This document shows positions 51,699 to 59,680 of a stretch of 64,000 bases of DNA, in pieces. Every line of letters begins with the position of its first letter. Position 1 is the stretch's first letter. The translations under genes were made by a program, and so were the position numbers. A model generated the notes under the pieces. It saw nothing but the letters and a program-made list of their open reading frames with translations, did not search any database and was not told where the DNA came from. This DNA is from Fibrobacterales bacterium Fibro_02 (lineage in GTDB: Bacteria > Fibrobacterota > Fibrobacteria > Fibrobacterales > Fibrobacteraceae), in the NCBI GenBank assembly GCA_001603905.1, contig LVAE01000015.1, positions 1 through 64,000 of the forward strand. The letters are read 5' to 3'.

Positions 51699-54425
51699 TT
51701 GAGATTTGTTTTTCTGGTCCTAGTTTTCATCTTTTGGGCGGCTTGTTCCAATTCTGAAGGGGTGTCTTCGGGAAATTCCTCGAAAATCGAAGTGGAGGAG
51801 GATTCTCTTGCGGGAATGCTCCGTATCAAGGCTGTCGGCGAAACGGTTCTCTTGGGAACCAACGAGGTGACGGCGAAAGTCAATGAGCGTCCGTCGATGA
51901 AGTCTCGCTTTGACTATGATTTTTCGATGGGTCGCACCGAAGTTACCTGTGCTGAATTTAACGATTTGATGACGGCAAAGGGACTTTCCCTGTCGTGCGA
52001 AGCATCTGTTCCTGCGACGAATATTACCTACTACGACGCAGTCCTTTTTGCGAATGAACGAAGCAAGTCCGAGGGCTTTGATACGGCCTATACTTACAGC
52101 CGCGCAGTTTTTGATTCGGAAGGACACTGCACGAACCTGGAAGGTTTTGCGTACCGCCCCGAAGAGGATGCGTATCGTTTGCCGACCGAAGCGGAATGGA
52201 TTTTGGTGGCGAAGGCGAATTGGAATGTGTCTGGCGCTTGGACTTCCGAAAATTCGGATTACAAGTTGCATCCTGTCTGCGAAAAGGCGGATTCGTCTAG
52301 TCAAGTCTGCGATATCGCGGGGAATGCTATGGAGTGGGTGAATGACTGGCTTGGAAAATTCCGCGATACGACAGTGACGAACTTTGTCGGAGCACCCGAT
52401 GGAGGCGCGCTTGGCCAGCGCATCGTGAAAGGCGGTAGTTATCGGAATTCGGCAGAATCCATTACACTTTACAGTCGCGGGGATGTGTACACGGTGACTT
52501 CGTCGACGCGAGCTGATTATGTGGGCTTTCGTCTGGCATTCGGTGCAATTCCTGGAGCGATCTGGATGAGGAACGATGGCAAGGTTGCATCAAGCCGCGT
52601 CGTTCCTTTGGCGAGTTCTGCAGCGATGCGCTCCTTGTTTCAGACCTATAAGGCGAAGTTGGCTTTTCGGGATGAAAATTCGGGAAACTTGGCGTATATT
52701 GACTATTCTAGTGGAAATCTCTCTGTGCATGAAATAGAAGATTCGCTTGATGTCCACCATCCTGAAATTTCTCCTGACGGCAAATATGTCGCTTTTTGCA
52801 CGGGACTCGAAGGTGTGTCGGAAAAGTCGGAACTCTATGTTCGGGACTTGAATGCGACGGGTTCCAATTTGGTCAAGCTAGAGGTTGAATCGGCTGCGAT
52901 TCCGCGCTGGCGTGTACTTGAGTCGGGTGATACGGTGATTGTCTATGTGACAGATGCGGGTAGCAATAAAGAGGAATCTGCTTTCAAGTCCGCATCGACC
53001 TGGCAGGTGCCTTTTGCGAATGGTAAATTCGGCAAACCGCAAAAGCTTTTTGACGGAGCTTATCATGGCGGCATTAGCGCGGACAATGCCCTTGCCGTAA
53101 CGGGGGCGAAACTTTTGCGTGCCCGCGTTTCTGGGCGTGATACTGTTTGGTATGGTGGTGAGCAGGCTTGCAACGCATCGCTTGCCAAGGATAGGTCCAA
53201 GCGTACCTTATTCCTTGACTTCGGCGGGAAAACGGGCCGCGAATATGCGGGTGTGAATTACGGTACGCACGAACGTCTTCTCGTTGTCGATAGTGTTGGC
53301 AATTTGGTTCAGACTCTTGCTGCTCCTGCGGGTTATTCCTTTGACCATAGCGAATGGGTTTCGAATGGTAATTTTGCCGTGGCGACCCTCACGAATGCGA
53401 ACGGGGCTCATACGAAGATTGTTCTTGTCAATCTGACGGATGGTTCCCTCGTGGAACTTGTCGAAGGGGACGAACTTTGGCATCCGACCTTGTGGATTAG
53501 CGAAATTCAATCTTCTGCGGATACTTCGGTAGGGGAGCATCTCTTTGAACCAGACAGTGCGGGGGTGTATTTTGTGGAAGGCCAGGATTGGCCGCACGAG
53601 GCTTTGGGTTATAAGATGAACCTGATGTGGAAATATGCAAATCAGGTGGAAATTCTTTGCGTCGGTAGCTCCAGAACCGAGGACGGGATTGTCGCGAACA
53701 AGATTCAGTCGGGATTCGCCTTGAATATGGGACATTCGGGAAATGATATGAACGCCTCTCTCTTTGTTGCCGAAAATTACGGGGTGAATCATCTGAAAAA
53801 GTTGAAGACGATCGTTGTTTCGCTCGACTTTGATTTATGGCAAAATGAAACAGCTTTTTCTGATTACCTGTTTCTGAATACACCTGGTTATATTTATGAC
53901 AAGAACCATTCCTTCTGGAAAAATGAGGATATGGCTGATTTCTCGCAGATTGTCGAGGCCGTTTCGCCTTTTTCTATGGAAGCAATCAATGCATACGGGA
54001 AATCGAGGGGCTGGCTCGAAAACGAATCGGTTGAATGGGGCACCCCTTTGGTGGAATCCGATTCCAACTGGTCTTTGACGAACACCAACTCGTTGGATTG
54101 GAATCTGAAACGCTTGGAATCTTTTGTGAAGGAAATGGATCGCTTGCAAATCAATGTGGTTGGTGTGATATTCCCCCAGAATCCCCGTTATCGCGAAACT
54201 GGTTCCTGGGGCCGTTATGGTCCACAGCGTTCCGCTGCTGAAAAGTATATAGAATCCGTTCAGGCCTTGGCGGGGCGTATTTCTCGATTTGAGGTTCTCG
54301 ATGAAAATCGAAATGGAAATCATGATTATACCGACCAGATGGCGCTCAATACGGATCATTTGAGTGTTAGTGGTGCAGAATACTTGACGGCTCGATTGGA
54401 TTCGCTCTTGAATACGTTGGAATAG
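51699..54425 (+). CDS. FGE-like / PD40 propeller / SGNH-like lipoprotein, paralog 3
   Basis: 908 residues from a TTG start with GGGAGG 6-7 bases upstream, 15 bases after paralog 2. Lipid cysteine in FWAACSNS. FGE-like and propeller parts are nearly those of paralog 2 (FDYDFSMGRTEVTCAEFN, HHPEISPDGKYVAFCTG). The SGNH-like part differs: CVGSSRTEDGIVANKI (Ser657), LNMGHSGNDMNASLF, TIVVSLDFDLW and NTDHLSVSGA (Asp886/His887). The different residues after the nucleophile suggest a different substrate or partner from paralogs 1 and 2. Confidence 0.82.
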   Translation: MRFVFLVLVFIFWAACSNSEGVSSGNSSKIEVEEDSLAGMLRIKAVGETVLLGTNEVTAKVNERPSMKSRFDYDFSMGRTEVTCAEFNDLMTAKGLSLSCEASVPATNITYYDAVLFANERSKSEGFDTAYTYSRAVFDSEGHCTNLEGFAYRPEEDAYRLPTEAEWILVAKANWNVSGAWTSENSDYKLHPVCEKADSSSQVCDIAGNAMEWVNDWLGKFRDTTVTNFVGAPDGGALGQRIVKGGSYRNSAESITLYSRGDVYTVTSSTRADYVGFRLAFGAIPGAIWMRNDGKVASSRVVPLASSAAMRSLFQTYKAKLAFRDENSGNLAYIDYSSGNLSVHEIEDSLDVHHPEISPDGKYVAFCTGLEGVSEKSELYVRDLNATGSNLVKLEVESAAIPRWRVLESGDTVIVYVTDAGSNKEESAFKSASTWQVPFANGKFGKPQKLFDGAYHGGISADNALAVTGAKLLRARVSGRDTVWYGGEQACNASLAKDRSKRTLFLDFGGKTGREYAGVNYGTHERLLVVDSVGNLVQTLAAPAGYSFDHSEWVSNGNFAVATLTNANGAHTKIVLVNLTDGSLVELVEGDELWHPTLWISEIQSSADTSVGEHLFEPDSAGVYFVEGQDWPHEALGYKMNLMWKYANQVEILCVGSSRTEDGIVANKIQSGFALNMGHSGNDMNASLFVAENYGVNHLKKLKTIVVSLDFDLWQNETAFSDYLFLNTPGYIYDKNHSFWKNEDMADFSQIVEAVSPFSMEAINAYGKSRGWLENESVEWGTPLVESDSNWSLTNTNSLDWNLKRLESFVKEMDRLQINVVGVIFPQNPRYRETGSWGRYGPQRSAAEKYIESVQALAGRISRFEVLDENRNGNHDYTDQMALNTDHLSVSGAEYLTARLDSLLNTLE

Positions 54426-54430
54426 CATAG

Positions 54431-55999
54431 ATGCCGTTGCTGCCGATTGCCGTCATACTTTTTTCCATCTTTCCGTTGACCGATACGGATATTTGGTGGC
54501 ATTTGGCCTGCGCTCGTGAGTGGGTAACGACATGGACTCCAGTGCGAATGCCCGTCGTGAATGTGCATGAATATTTTCAGCTGGTGGTAGGCTTTGTCTA
54601 CAGCCTCGGTGGTGCCCCGCTTCTCGTTGCGTTCAAGGCAATTCTTTGGGGGACGGTGTTTGCTTTGTTTGGATGTCGGGCGTGGCAATCTCTCGTTGCG
54701 GTTGTTCTTCTCTTTATATTCCGCTACCATTTTGAAATTCGCCCGGTGCTGTTTTCGCTCCTGTTCCTCGGAATCTATTGGAACATCTTGCCACGTATTT
54801 TTGAAGATTGTCGTAGCGATTCCCGCAAGGGCGCGGTAACTGCGTCGTTTGAATGTGAGGCTTGTCATTGCGAGCCCCGTAGGGGCGCGGCAATCTCTCG
54901 TTGCTGTTTTGTTGCCTTAATTCTTGCGATTCAATGGCTCTGGTGCAAGTTTCAGGGGCTTTATATTCTCGGCCCGCTTTTTGCGTTGCTTGTGCTGTTT
55001 GCGAAAATATGGAATTCGCACCAGTCAGGAGAAAAAATATCGTCAAAGGCCGTTGCGTGGCGTAGCGCTTTTGTGCTTGCATTGTTTGCGATGCCGTTCT
55101 TGCACCGTGAGGGGCTGAATCTATTCCTGTATCCGTTCGGCCTGCTGGACCGTCTGCTGGGCCTGACTCCTTCTGCAGCAATCTTTGCGAGTGAAATCGC
55201 CGAGAACCGTTCTCCGATAACCCTGCTGCTGGCGGGGGAGAATGTTCTGGAAAGTGTACTGATGATTGCACTTTGTATGACGGGAATTTTTGTAGGTCTG
55301 CGTTGCCTTCGTCATTTTGGAGCGACCGAAGGGAGTGAAGCAACCTCTAGAAACCATCTCGGAATCCAGTGTGTGGCACTCCTTGTGACATCGGTTCTTG
55401 CCCTTGTCGCCGAGCGCAACTTTGTGTTGCTTCTGCCAGTGCTTTTAGGAATAAAAAATGATCACGACCATTTTTCGTTTAAACATCTCGGCTCAAAATT
55501 CTACAATCTACTAGAGACCCCTCGACTTCGCAACAGTGTTGCTCCGCTTAGGATGCCGCGCTCGTGTTTCTTTCTGCTACCTGTTTTTTTTCTTCTCGGT
55601 CTCTGGGCGCGTTCCCTTTCCGCATATGATTTCTCGATGGTCGCTTACCAGCGTGTTCCCGTAGATGCGGCGAACTGGATGCAGAAACACCCGCATTCTG
55701 GCAGGCTTTTCAACGATGATCGTGCTGGCGGTTATCTCGCTTTCGTGAATCCCGACGATTCAACTTATATTGACGGCAGGTTTATCCTGAAAACGGCGGA
55801 GTTCTTTGAAAATTATCTCGCATACGCAGCCTATCCGGAACGCTTCCTGTCGGATGCCGATTCTTTGAACATGGACCGCGCAATTTTCCCGTTGCGTTAC
55901 TATGCCCGCTGGGAAACATTGCTGCAATCGCTAGAGAAGGATTCCCGCTGGCATCCTGTTTACCGTGACGAGTATTTCGTAGTATTTGATAAACATTAA
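54431..55999 (+). CDS. Polytopic membrane protein of the surface cluster, with repeat-derived insertions
   Basis: 522 residues, about ten TM segments. The early loop LTDTDIWWHLACAREW has the acidic/aromatic look of GT-C-type glycosyltransferases, and a C-terminal extracytoplasmic domain (~395-522) contains RLFNDDRAGGYLAF and TYIDGRFILK. Three loops are translated palindromic repeats: residues ~126-160 (DCRSDSRKGAVTA and ACHCEPRRGAAIS, a tandem pair), ~294-306 (RHFGATEGSEATS) and ~361-378 (ETPRLRNSVAPLRMPRS). The frame survives all of them. Last gene of the run after three FGE/SGNH lipoproteins, starting 5 bases after paralog 3. Role unknown; glycan or lipid-linked transfer is a guess. Confidence 0.65.
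   Translation: MPLLPIAVILFSIFPLTDTDIWWHLACAREWVTTWTPVRMPVVNVHEYFQLVVGFVYSLGGAPLLVAFKAILWGTVFALFGCRAWQSLVAVVLLFIFRYHFEIRPVLFSLLFLGIYWNILPRIFEDCRSDSRKGAVTASFECEACHCEPRRGAAISRCCFVALILAIQWLWCKFQGLYILGPLFALLVLFAKIWNSHQSGEKISSKAVAWRSAFVLALFAMPFLHREGLNLFLYPFGLLDRLLGLTPSAAIFASEIAENRSPITLLLAGENVLESVLMIALCMTGIFVGLRCLRHFGATEGSEATSRNHLGIQCVALLVTSVLALVAERNFVLLLPVLLGIKNDHDHFSFKHLGSKFYNLLETPRLRNSVAPLRMPRSCFFLLPVFFLLGLWARSLSAYDFSMVAYQRVPVDAANWMQKHPHSGRLFNDDRAGGYLAFVNPDDSTYIDGRFILKTAEFFENYLAYAAYPERFLSDADSLNMDRAIFPLRYYARWETLLQSLEKDSRWHPVYRDEYFVVFDKH
54806..54898. repeat. Tandem pair of GTCATTGCGAG-class REP elements inside the membrane-protein gene
   Basis: Copy 2 at 54863-54898 begins TGTCATTGCGAG, has core CCCC-GTA-GGGG and ends GCGGCAATCTC. 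Copy 1 at 54806-54840 is a diverged version (TTGTCGTAGCGA, CCCGCAAGGGCGCGG). Both are read in the same frame. Same class as the intergenic copy at 13764. Confidence 0.65.
55311..55348. repeat. Third REP-like element in the same gene
   Basis: CGTCATTTTGGAGCGACC, then GAAGGGAGTGAAGCAACCTC; matches the GTCATTGCGAGCGAAGCGAAGCAATCTC-type repeat common in many bacteria, in diverged form. Confidence 0.5.
55511..55560. repeat. Fourth REP-like element in the same gene (GAGACCCCTCGACTTCG type)
   Basis: CTAGAGACCCCTCGACTTCG, then a short spacer and GCTCCGCTTAGGATGCCGCG. It resembles the dispersed GAGATCCTTCGACTTCGCTCAGGATGAC repeat with an internal spacer. Confidence 0.5.
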
Positions 56000-56004
56000 A
56001 AAAA

Positions 56005-56028
56005 GAGGTGCGACCGATGTCGCACCTC
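56005..56028. terminator. Bidirectional terminator
   Basis: Perfect 10-bp stem GAGGTGCGAC-CGAT-GTCGCACCTC between the membrane-protein gene and the GH5 gene, with A-rich and T/C-rich flanks. Confidence 0.8.
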
Positions 56029-56053
56029 CTTCTCTCTCGTTTGTGTAACGAAG

Positions 56054-57433
56054 TTACTTGATCTGGAATGCTCGCGTCAACTTAGAAGAACCTCTGTTGA
56101 TGCGTGCGAGATACTTGCCTGCAGGGAGGCTTGCGAGCGAAAGTGTTCCACTCACATTATCAATGACCATCAGACGGTTGCCCTGAATGCTGAATATTTC
56201 AACGGTTGCTGGAGCTCCTGCAATGTGGAGCGTCTTACCCGCAAAGGCTACGTTGTGGTTCAGGTCGGCCTTTGTAAATATCGGGGTTTCACCACCGTTA
56301 TTGCCACCATCGTTGTTGCCGTTTGCACACTTGGTGTAGCTCGTGGGATTGGAGGCAAGGTAGCCCTTGACCATATTACCGGAAGTGGTGTACTGGAGCG
56401 AGGACTTGCTCGAAGAACCCTGGAATGCGGCGGTTCCTTCACTAATTTTGGAAGCGGACCAGTTCGCCCAGGAAAGCTTATTGCCGTCAATCCAATTTTG
56501 CCAGCCCGTGTTCTTGCTCTGGTCCGGTTCGCCACCGCCATCGGCGTTACCCGTGCCCCATTCGGAAACGAATACGGAAAGGCCAGCGTCGATTGCCTGC
56601 TGTGCATTAGCGCCTTCGCAAGCGGATCCCCAGGTGGTCTGTCCGCTCCAGCAATGGGAATTGGCGTAATAATGGAAGGTGTATGCGATGTTTTCTCCAG
56701 AAACTGTATTGCCGATGGCTTCTTGCGGATTCTGGTCGTACTGCCTGTTGCCAACAAGAATCAGGTTGTCGGAATGCTGACGGATGACGGGTACGATTTT
56801 TTCGGCATAAGTCTTGATCTCGCTCCAAGATGTAGATATGGGCTCGTTATAAAGTTCAAAGATGACGTTGTCGTACTTACCCCATTTTTGGGCCATTTCG
56901 GTAAAGAACTTGGTGGCGTTGTCAACTTCGGTGTGTGCCTGGTGAGAATGCCAGTCAATAATGACGTAAATGTCGTTTTCGATAGCGGCCTGTACGACCG
57001 TGTTCATGAGGTTCGTTTGGAATTCCGCATCCGATGCGTAACCGGTAATATGGGCGGACTTGTCATCGCCGCAACTTTCTGAACCATCCTTGCAGCCCCA
57101 CCAGTCATCGCTGCCAGTTGCCATGGCTGCTCGCACAATCTGGATGTTCATGTCGCGCACCATGGTGCTGACACCTTCTTCGGTCCAAAATTCAGTTGCC
57201 TTGGGCAACAGGCTCCAGTAAAGGCTCATGCCGCGCACTTGGACTTCCGCACCGTCCTTGACGCCTTCGCAGCTGCCGTAGATGCGGCCTTTGCCTTGCG
57301 AGTTCTTGCCGGTTATCAGCTGACCGTACTGGCTGACAGGACCCACGCGGGTGGGGGTGATGTCTTGGGCTACAGCAAGCGAGGTACACAGGGCCAAAGA
57401 CGACAGAAATGCAATTTTAGGTGTTTTTTTCAT
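56054..57433 (-). CDS. Secreted GH5 endoglucanase with type IX-like secretion tail
   Basis: 459 residues from the ATG at 57433 (AAAGGG 10 bases upstream; an ATG three codons earlier sits on top of the ribosome site). Signal peptide 1-23. The GH5 domain (~28-355) carries VRAAMATG, VIIDWHSH, the acid/base Glu197 in FELYNEP, TFHYYANSH and the nucleophile Glu291 in VSEWGTG. An Asn/Gly linker (NGNNDGGNNGGE) leads to an ~80-residue tail with VEIFSIQGNRLMVID and LPAGKYLARI, as in Por secretion/type IX sorting domains. It cleaves beta-1,4-glucan (cellulose or mixed-linkage). Transcribed alone. Confidence 0.92.
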   Translation of the reverse strand: MKKTPKIAFLSSLALCTSLAVAQDITPTRVGPVSQYGQLITGKNSQGKGRIYGSCEGVKDGAEVQVRGMSLYWSLLPKATEFWTEEGVSTMVRDMNIQIVRAAMATGSDDWWGCKDGSESCGDDKSAHITGYASDAEFQTNLMNTVVQAAIENDIYVIIDWHSHQAHTEVDNATKFFTEMAQKWGKYDNVIFELYNEPISTSWSEIKTYAEKIVPVIRQHSDNLILVGNRQYDQNPQEAIGNTVSGENIAYTFHYYANSHCWSGQTTWGSACEGANAQQAIDAGLSVFVSEWGTGNADGGGEPDQSKNTGWQNWIDGNKLSWANWSASKISEGTAAFQGSSSKSSLQYTTSGNMVKGYLASNPTSYTKCANGNNDGGNNGGETPIFTKADLNHNVAFAGKTLHIAGAPATVEIFSIQGNRLMVIDNVSGTLSLASLPAGKYLARINRGSSKLTRAFQIK

Positions 57434-57602
57434 GATAGGCATCCCTTTTTACGTTGAAAATAAATTTTCATTCGGTAAATAGGAAAAAAATGTGCTTTTT
57501 TTTTGTTTACGGATGTGTAAAGTGTGCGTTCTGTCATGTTTTTGGGGCTTTGGGTGCCGTTTTTTAGAGGCATTTTACTAGATTACGCAGTATAGTATGG
57601 TC

Positions 57603-57628
57603 CGTTCTCCTAGGAACGAACCCTTTTT
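57603..57628 (+). promoter_or_regulatory. Hairpin with T-run in the leader of the PD40 gene
   Basis: CGTTC-TCCTAG-GAACG followed at once by AACCC and six T, 11 bases before the start codon. It resembles an intrinsic terminator in the 5' leader, possibly an attenuator. The rest of the 57434-57638 gap shows only A/T-rich promoter-like sequence. Confidence 0.35.
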
Positions 57629-57638
57629 TGAGGTTTAT

Positions 57639-58832
57639 ATGAACGTGATGAAGTTTGCGATTCCCGCTTTGTTGGCTTTCTCGGCTACTTTTGCCCAGCA
57701 GGGGGCTCCGACGGGTGCCGCCGTTGACCCGACTGCCGAGGAACAGAAGGCGCTCGATGCTCTCAAGGGTAAGCTTGAAGGTGCCATTGTCTGGGCCACG
57801 AGCCGCGCCAACAGTCATCACGATATCTGGATGATGAATGCAGACGGTTCGAATCCGCATGCTCTTACGAGTGGCGACAACGTGGACTGGTTCCCGCGCA
57901 TTTCTCCCGATGGATCGACGGTGCTCTTTAACCGCAGCAAGGGTGGCTGGGTTCCCGAAAATGATGCCAACTATCCTGAAAAGTGGGACTTGTGGATGGT
58001 CGACATTTCTGGTGAAAATGCTCGCAAGGTGGTGGACAACGCCACATGGGGCACTTGGAGACCCGACGGCAAGTCGATTGTGTTTAGCCGCGCCGGCAAG
58101 GTGTTCACTATGGATCTCGCAAGTAAGGCGGAAACCTTGGTGCTTGATGGCGAAAAGGCTTTCAACAAGTCCGGTGTGATTCTGCAGGAACCGAACATGA
58201 GCCCCGACGGAAAGCATCTGGCAATTACGCTCCGCGGTTCCATGCGCGAAACGGGCGTCTGGGATTTGTCGAAGAACGTATGGACCAAGTCTGGCGACGG
58301 TTGCCAGATTGACTGGAACTTTGACGGCAGCAAGCTTTACCGCGTGAATCCGACGGGTAACGGCGGCACGGCTGCTCCGAGTGAAATCCTCTGGTTCAGT
58401 GCCAAGGATGGCAAGCAGATTGAAAAGGTGGGCTTCTTTGGCATTCCGAAGAACGTGAAGCTGATGGATCTGCCTGGTCGTCGCAGTCACGAATATTTCC
58501 CTCGCCTTTCTCCCGACGGCAAGTGGCTTGTGTGGGGTGCAACCGACAAGGGGCATGACCACGACTTGTTCGACTACGAACTGTACATTTGGAAAATTGG
58601 CGAACCTGTTGAATCTGCAACGCGTATCACGTATCACACGGGTAACGACCGCTGGCCGGACATTTGGCTTGGCAAGGTTCCGGTGAAGGAAGCTCCCGCA
58701 GCTGCGCAGGTTGCTGCTACGGCCGCCAATGCCGCTGCTGTCGTGCAGGGTGGCGTCAGCGAAGCCAAGATGGATGAACTCATCCAGGCGATTGATCGCC
58801 TGACCGAAGCAGTGAAGTCGCTGGCGAAGTAG
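57639..58832 (+). CDS. Exported PD40/TolB-like beta-propeller protein
   Basis: 397 residues from the ATG with GAGG 5 bases upstream. Signal peptide ends at ATFAQQ. PD40-type repeats run through ~45-345: DIWMMNADGSNPHALT, WFPRISPDGSTVLFNR, GTWRPDGKSIVFSR, EPNMSPDGKHLAITL and YFPRLSPDGKWLVWGA. An Ala-rich linker (~360-380) precedes a C-terminal coiled coil (AKMDELIQAIDRLTEAVKSLAK) that could oligomerise it. The propeller is like that inside the FGE/SGNH lipoproteins nearby. Probably a periplasmic or surface binding protein; ligand unknown. Confidence 0.8.
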   Translation: MNVMKFAIPALLAFSATFAQQGAPTGAAVDPTAEEQKALDALKGKLEGAIVWATSRANSHHDIWMMNADGSNPHALTSGDNVDWFPRISPDGSTVLFNRSKGGWVPENDANYPEKWDLWMVDISGENARKVVDNATWGTWRPDGKSIVFSRAGKVFTMDLASKAETLVLDGEKAFNKSGVILQEPNMSPDGKHLAITLRGSMRETGVWDLSKNVWTKSGDGCQIDWNFDGSKLYRVNPTGNGGTAAPSEILWFSAKDGKQIEKVGFFGIPKNVKLMDLPGRRSHEYFPRLSPDGKWLVWGATDKGHDHDLFDYELYIWKIGEPVESATRITYHTGNDRWPDIWLGKVPVKEAPAAAQVAATAANAAAVVQGGVSEAKMDELIQAIDRLTEAVKSLAK

Positions 58833-58865
58833 TAGGCAGTAAACAGTTAGGAAGTAGACAGTAGG

Positions 58866-58891
58866 AAGTAGGAAGGTAAGATTTCCTACTT
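58866..58891. terminator. Hairpin between converging genes
   Basis: AAGTAGGAA and TTCCTACTT pair around GGTAAGAT, next to short tandem GTAGGAAGTAG repeats (58834-58875). The right arm overlaps the stop of the methyltransferase gene. Confidence 0.5.
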
Positions 58892-59647
58892 TCTGTTTCC
58901 GACATCTGAACGAATCTTAAAGCACATGATGGCATACGCTCCGGCGACATTCATGCTTGCCTTGCGACCTGCCATCGGGATGGTCACCTTCATCGTTGCT
59001 TCGGCCATCAGCTCTGGAGCGATTCCGAGTTCCTCGTTTCCGAGAATGATCAAGCCTTTTTCGGGCCACTTGACTTCGTTGATGCTAGGGATGTCTTCGC
59101 CAGTTTCAAGTGCGATAATTTCGTAGCCGTTTTCCTTATGCCACTTGACACAATCGAATGGCGATTCCCAGCGCTTGATTGGAATCCATTCCTGGCATCC
59201 TCGGGCAGCGCTCTTGACCGTCACATGGTCGGGGCCGCAGCTGTAGCCACTCAGGTGGACTCCTTCGAGCCCGAAGCAGTCCGTGCTGCGAATGATGGAG
59301 CCTACGTTAAAGGCGCTGCGTAAGTTATGCACGAGTACGGCGAACGGGAGCGGAGCTTCGTTAGCGACTTCTCTGTCGCCCGGCTCTTGCTCCAGGTACA
59401 CGTCTCGTTCAAACCCGAGCCCGGCTCTGGTGCGGAAAGTCTTGTACAGGTCGATCATCTGGGCCTGATTCTTGCCCGTCAGGCGTTCGTTTTCGGGAAG
59501 TTTCATCCATTCGGCGTAAGTCTCGAATTCGCGTTTTGCGCGGGGCACGTCGTCGCCCAGCTGCAAAATGATGACGCGCAAAAGTTCGGCCATGCGCTTG
59601 GCCTTGGATGTCTCTTTGGTGGCGAGGAATTTCTTTTCGGAAAACAT
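58886..59647 (-). CDS. TrmH/SpoU-family RNA 2'-O-methyltransferase
   Basis: 253 residues from the ATG at 59647. SPOUT motifs: FAVLVHNLRSAFNVGSIIRSTDCFGLEGVHLSG (motif 1 with Asn and Arg), GLIILGNEELGIAPELM (motif 2) and VTIPMAGRKASMNVAGAYAIM (motif 3 with the knot). An N-terminal helical extension (~1-90) lies before the catalytic domain. It methylates the 2'-OH of a ribose in tRNA or rRNA; the target cannot be read. CTACATT lies 6 bases before the ATG. The divergent lipoprotein start is only 33 bases away. Confidence 0.88.
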   Translation of the reverse strand: MFSEKKFLATKETSKAKRMAELLRVIILQLGDDVPRAKREFETYAEWMKLPENERLTGKNQAQMIDLYKTFRTRAGLGFERDVYLEQEPGDREVANEAPLPFAVLVHNLRSAFNVGSIIRSTDCFGLEGVHLSGYSCGPDHVTVKSAARGCQEWIPIKRWESPFDCVKWHKENGYEIIALETGEDIPSINEVKWPEKGLIILGNEELGIAPELMAEATMKVTIPMAGRKASMNVAGAYAIMCFKIRSDVGNRK

Positions 59648-59653
59648 GAAAAA

Positions 59654-59660
59654 AATGTAG
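59654..59660 (-). promoter_or_regulatory. Putative leaderless promoter -10 of the TrmH-family gene
   Basis: On the minus strand CTACATT, 6 bases, ATG. Shares the 33-base gap with the opposite promoter at 59667. Confidence 0.4.
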
Positions 59661-59666
59661 AAAAAA

Positions 59667-59673
59667 GTATATT
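59667..59673 (+). promoter_or_regulatory. Putative leaderless promoter -10 of FGE/SGNH paralog 4
   Basis: GTATATT, TGCGTTT, ATG: 7-base spacing; no Shine-Dalgarno. Confidence 0.45.
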
Positions 59674-59680
59674 TGCGTTT

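Noticed and set aside
54806-55560. Calling the membrane-protein gene a pseudogene
   Set aside because: Despite the repeat insertions the frame is intact from start to stop and the C-terminal domain is well formed.
57840-57862. tRNA-like GGTTCGAATCC segment
   Set aside because: Lies inside the PD40 gene and has no acceptor or anticodon stems around it; it encodes GSNP.
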